19,875 bases of DNA from NCBI GenBank assembly GCA_023443925.1, contig JAEZSL010000143.1, positions 1 to 19,875 of the forward strand, given 5' to 3'. Shown piece after piece: positions 16,962 to 19,875 of this stretch. The position numbers and the translations under genes are program-made. The stretch's first letter is position 1; every line of letters starts with the position of its first letter. The DNA is from Bacillota bacterium. GTDB lineage: Bacteria > Bacillota_A > Clostridia > Lachnospirales > Lachnospiraceae. Below the pieces are notes generated by a model that worked only from the letters and a program-made list of their open reading frames with translations, made no database searches and had not been told where the DNA came from.

Positions 16962-17528
16962 TCAGAAAACAAAGGAACTGCGTTGTTCCTCCAACCGTGT
17001 TAAAAAGGAATGATCGATCAGAATATTTTTATCCGTTATCACTGCCCGGATTCCGCCCGTAAACTCTCTTGCGCTTATAGTAAGGACCGTATCAGTATCT
17101 GTTTCCAGGGAAGTTTTTAAAGCCTGGTCGGAGGGATCAATATAGATGGTTATGTTATCGCCCCGTGCAAACTCCAGTGCTTCTTTTATCTGCCTGCATA
17201 AAAGTTCATAATAAGAGGGAGTTGTTTTAAACTGTATCAGTTTTTTCTTTACTTCCTGAAACAAATTATCCGTCAGCTCCGTTGATTTCGCACTGATTTT
17301 CCGTTTTAGTTTTATTGCTTCAGCAGACAGTTCACGGTTTTTATTTCTTAAAAGTTTATCCGATTCCGCCTGATAAGCAGCCTCTGCCTTTTTTAAGGTC
17401 TCAATTTTGTGTTCCGTAAAGACAGCCTGTAGAGATTTCTGGTATTCCTCTACGATTTGTATATTCTGACTGGTTGCACTTTCAATGGCGGCATGATAGA
17501 ACTGATCCAGCTTTTCATTTAGATTCAT
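16962..17528 (-). CDS. atpE: V-type ATPase subunit E (peripheral stalk)
   Basis: A 188-residue stator protein. Residues 1-110 are a long, charged, heptad-like helix rich in Lys, Glu and Gln (for example KKAEAAYQAESDKLLRNKNR). The smaller C-terminal domain (about 115-188) has the conserved ARGDNITIYIDPSD and FTGGIRA segments that sit on the A3B3 head. Length fits the family. The start is supported by GAGGTGAT about 7 bases before the ATG, and it follows subunit F by 16 bases. The usual partner subunit G/H of the stalk is not visible between I and D. Do not confuse it with F-type AtpE (the c ring). Also called ntpE. Confidence 0.88.
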   Translation of the reverse strand: MNLNEKLDQFYHAAIESATSQNIQIVEEYQKSLQAVFTEHKIETLKKAEAAYQAESDKLLRNKNRELSAEAIKLKRKISAKSTELTDNLFQEVKKKLIQFKTTPSYYELLCRQIKEALEFARGDNITIYIDPSDQALKTSLETDTDTVLTISAREFTGGIRAVITDKNILIDHSFLTRLEEQRSSFVF

Positions 17529-17544
17529 GGGATATCACCTCGGT

Positions 17545-17853
17545 TTATATTTTAATGCCAATGGCTTCATTGACATAGGCGGTAATAAAGTCCGGTTTGC
17601 GCCCGGTTCCGTGACGGTCCGGTATTTCCACAATGAGGGGCAGGCGGCGGTTTAATTTTACATCATTGATAACATCGGGAAACTCGGCACTGAGTTTTTC
17701 CGTTATTAAAACAACTCCAATGGTTTTGTCGGCAAAAACCAAGTCAAGCTGCTGTTTTAAATGTTCTCTGGAATGTATGACAACTCCGTTTACACCGGCC
17801 AAACGCATTCCGGTGTAGGTGTCCACATTATCACTAATCAAATACATACGCAT
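17545..17853 (-). CDS. atpF: V-type ATPase subunit F (central shaft)
   Basis: A 102-residue Rossmann-like protein that binds subunit D in the central rotor. The opening MRMYLISDNVDTYTGMRLAG and the later IGVVLITEKLS and RLPLIVEIPDRHG segments are typical, and the length matches the family (about 100-110). The ATG at 17853 has GGAGGT 6 bases upstream. It follows K by 22 bases and precedes E by 16. Its place directly after K, rather than next to A, differs from the E. hirae order, where the equivalent gene (ntpG) precedes A. Confidence 0.9.
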   Translation of the reverse strand: MRMYLISDNVDTYTGMRLAGVNGVVIHSREHLKQQLDLVFADKTIGVVLITEKLSAEFPDVINDVKLNRRLPLIVEIPDRHGTGRKPDFITAYVNEAIGIKI

Positions 17854-17875
17854 GGGTTTACCTCCAAAAGGTTTA

Positions 17876-18292
17876 CTACCCTAAAATCGTGAAGGAAACA
17901 ATTAATCCATATAGGGCAATTCCTTCCGCAAGGGCAACGAAAATCAAAGCCTTGCCCATAATGCCGGAGTCTTCACTTAAAGCCCCCAGTGCCGCGGAAG
18001 CGGCGGAAGCAACGGCAATACCGCCGCCGATACAGGACAGGCCGGTGGAAAGGGCGGCCGCCATATAACGCCAGCCTTCTGCGGAAGCTGTTATCGCTTG
18101 GGTTTCGGCAGCAGAAGCTTTCCCGGTGAATAACAAAATGTCACCAATAATTAAAGTACCAAAGAAAAGCAGGGCGTTGCAGGCTAAGGCGGCCTTTAAG
18201 TTACCTTTTTTCTTTTCCCCCATTAGAAAAGCGCCAAAAGGAATAATAATACTTAAAATCAGGGCTGCCGCCAATAAAAGTTTGACTGTCAT
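17876..18292 (-). CDS. atpK: V-type ATPase subunit K (proteolipid rotor ring)
   Basis: A 138-residue membrane protein forming the ion-carrying ring. Four hydrophobic helices are seen (about 3-25, 33-56, 75-103 and 113-137). The second hairpin is the classical one: a Gly/Ala-rich helix with LSCIGGGIAVASAASAALGA, then ALAEGIALYGL with the ion-carrying Glu123. The first hairpin does not resemble the second and lacks the Gly-rich pattern; its only acidic residue in a helix is Asp51 near the end. So the ring would have one carrier per four helices, as in E. hirae K, but without internal repeat similarity. The Thr-Gln and Gln sodium ligands known from E. hirae are not evident, so the coupling ion is uncertain. 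AGGAGG lies about 8 bases before the ATG. It follows I by 21 bases. Also called ntpK. Confidence 0.92.
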   Translation of the reverse strand: MTVKLLLAAALILSIIIPFGAFLMGEKKKGNLKAALACNALLFFGTLIIGDILLFTGKASAAETQAITASAEGWRYMAAALSTGLSCIGGGIAVASAASAALGALSEDSGIMGKALIFVALAEGIALYGLIVSFTILG

Positions 18293-18313
18293 AATCAGAT
18301 CCTCCTAAAGAAA

Positions 18314-19875
18314 TTATTTATTCTTATATGGTTTAAATACTTTACCCGTTCCTTTGTAGAAACGGCTGAACATCTCATAATATTCCAGACGCAGTACCTG
18401 GATTCCCACAATAAGGCCCTCCATACCCGCAACAAAGACGTTGCCCAGAATTAAGATGAAAAGATTGGGATGGGACGACTGTGCATCTGCCAGTAATAAA
18501 ACAACACCCATCATGGCTCCGTGGCTTAAGGCAAAAGCGCCAACCCTGAGGAAAGAGATGGAGTTTGTCACATAGCTTAACAATATCTCAAACAGTTCAA
18601 ACAGGGATTCCAGGAAAAACATGGCCTTATTATCCGGAAATATTTTGGTTTTCTTTTCAGCCAGGTGGGCCAGAGGTTCCCGGAAAAATATAATGACCAG
18701 AGGAATACCAAAAAACAGAATTAACAGTATAGCTGCCGGCAGGGTTTTGCCGGAAAATAATAAAACCACACAGGCAATGGCGGCGCCGTAAAATACCAGC
18801 CCGGCAATGCCGTTGGTATCAAAAAATATTTTTTCCGGGTCTTTTGCCCGAATTCCGTTAATGATGTTTAAAATCATGGAAATGATAATCAGAACGACGC
18901 CGAAGCCCACCGCCGTAAACAGTATGGTCATCACATTATCCATGGGTTTGAGCCAGAGATGAGGAATCAAGTCTTCATAGCCGAACACACTTCCATAGAG
19001 AAACCCCATAATAGTGGAAAAGATACCGGCAATGGCTATAATAGCAGCTAGATTCATTCTTTTATATTTATAAATCAGTACTCCTCCGATGACCAGACAT
19101 AAGCCCTGGCCCACGTCACCAAACATAATTCCAAACAGCAGAGAATAGGTAATGGCTACAAAGGAGGTAGGATCGATTTCATTATAGGCAGGAAGTCCGT
19201 ACATCCGGATAAACATTTCAAAGGGCCGGAACAGTTTTATATTTTTAAGCTTTGTCGGAGGTTTTGCAGTCAGGTCCTCATGGCTGTCTTCCGACAGGCA
19301 GTAAACATTGGGATCTTCTTCGATTTCCCTTAAAAAAGCCCAGGTGTTATCTTCCGTCATCCAGCCGCACAGGATAAAGTAAAACAAATCACTGCCGGAG
19401 GAGGATTTGGTACAGGCCGCCAGTTTGCGTACGTCAAAGTTTTTGGAATAAGTACTTAAGGTTTCGTGGGCAAGTAATATATCCCCGGACCGGCCTACCA
19501 GCTTCTCTTTTTCCCGGGTTGAAATTCTTTTTATTTTTTCCAGGATGGTATTTAATTTGTTTTCAATTCGCCGGCAGGCTTCTTCCGGGGTTCCTTCATA
19601 TTCATCCGGAAGAAAGATCCGTTCAAAATGAAGAGAAGAGTAAATGGCATCAATCTTTACGGAATAAGCGGCGGGAACAAAATACAGGCCCCAGATGTAT
19701 TCTTCATCGCTGTCACACTCAAAAAACAGAGTGGTCAGATTTTCATAAACATATTTGGAGAACCGGGTAAAATATTCCCGGGATATACGGCCAAACCGGA
19801 ACTTTGTAAACTTGAAATCCAGTATTTTATTAATTTCATAATCCAGATGCCGGAAGGGCTTAATTTTACTAATCA
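18314..19875 (-). CDS. atpI: V-type ATPase subunit I (membrane stator), 5'-truncated
   Basis: The frame stays open to the right edge: I translated it without stops from base 19873 down, giving about 519 residues of a protein that is normally about 640-660. The TTG at 19387 is internal, preceded by in-frame ...CTKSSSGSD, so it is not the start. The N-terminal soluble half (about 1-230 here) has a helical arm with ENKLNTILEKIKRIS. The C-terminal half has seven or eight membrane helices. The segment SISFLRVGAFALSHGAMM contains the conserved Arg that faces the K ring Glu during ion translocation. The subunit forms the half-channels and the static base of the peripheral stalk. It is the first V-ATPase gene in the window; the promoter and any upstream genes lie outside. 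Also called ntpI. Confidence 0.94.
   Translation of the reverse strand, partial: ISKIKPFRHLDYEINKILDFKFTKFRFGRISREYFTRFSKYVYENLTTLFFECDSDEEYIWGLYFVPAAYSVKIDAIYSSLHFERIFLPDEYEGTPEEACRRIENKLNTILEKIKRISTREKEKLVGRSGDILLAHETLSTYSKNFDVRKLAACTKSSSGSDLFYFILCGWMTEDNTWAFLREIEEDPNVYCLSEDSHEDLTAKPPTKLKNIKLFRPFEMFIRMYGLPAYNEIDPTSFVAITYSLLFGIMFGDVGQGLCLVIGGVLIYKYKRMNLAAIIAIAGIFSTIMGFLYGSVFGYEDLIPHLWLKPMDNVMTILFTAVGFGVVLIIISMILNIINGIRAKDPEKIFFDTNGIAGLVFYGAAIACVVLLFSGKTLPAAILLILFFGIPLVIIFFREPLAHLAEKKTKIFPDNKAMFFLESLFELFEILLSYVTNSISFLRVGAFALSHGAMMGVVLLLADAQSSHPNLFILILGNVFVAGMEGLIVGIQVLRLEYYEMFSRFYKGTGKVFKPYKNK

Noticed and set aside
19387..19387. TTG as start codon of the subunit I gene
   Set aside because: The same frame continues without stops to the right edge and encodes typical subunit I sequence upstream, so the gene is truncated by the window and this TTG is an internal Leu codon.

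Overview
The window looks like chromosomal DNA of a low-GC, Gram-positive anaerobe of the class Clostridia, most likely Lachnospiraceae. This rests on AT-rich intergenic DNA, AGGAGG-type ribosome binding sites, a bacterial V-type ATPase operon with a clostridial-style K subunit, GntR/LacI-type AraR control of arabinose genes, and a protein resembling the Lachnospiraceae-associated DUF3881 family. No mobile element, phage, CRISPR array or rRNA was seen.

Layout, left to right. (1) 1-2503, plus strand: the 3' part of an HD-GYP protein (probable c-di-GMP phosphodiesterase), a gene-free stretch of about 580 bases holding a candidate structured non-coding RNA with its own promoter (about 1065-1312), then an uncharacterised DUF3881-like gene. 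(2) 2506-2690: tRNA-Arg(CCT) behind a near-consensus promoter, closed by a bidirectional terminator. (3) 2686-4128, minus strand: a D-Ala-D-Ala carboxypeptidase with its own promoter. (4) 4404-9867: the L-arabinose module. araB-araA-araD form a minus-strand operon ending in a terminator, and the repressor gene araR lies upstream on the same strand. Three related palindromes mark AraR operators: two flank the araB promoter exactly 63 bp apart, and one covers the araR -35 region. (5) 9992-10615, plus strand: an NlpC/P60-like cysteine hydrolase without a signal peptide, sharing a bidirectional terminator with (6) a dCache-type chemoreceptor (10859-12862, minus) that has its own promoter. (7) 12993-19875, minus strand: a V-type ATPase operon in transcription order I (partial)-K-F-E-A-B-D.

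Functionally, AraA, AraB and AraD take L-arabinose to D-xylulose 5-phosphate, and AraR should repress the operon when arabinose is absent; no arabinose transporter is in the window. The V-ATPase genes encode the membrane motor (I, K), the A3B3 head (A, B), the shaft (D, F) and the stalk (E). The gene for subunit C, which normally links shaft and ring, is absent from the part of the operon seen here and is presumably upstream of I, outside the window. The HD-GYP protein and the chemoreceptor suggest an environmentally responsive, possibly motile cell.

The least explained element is the RNA-like segment at 1065-1312.
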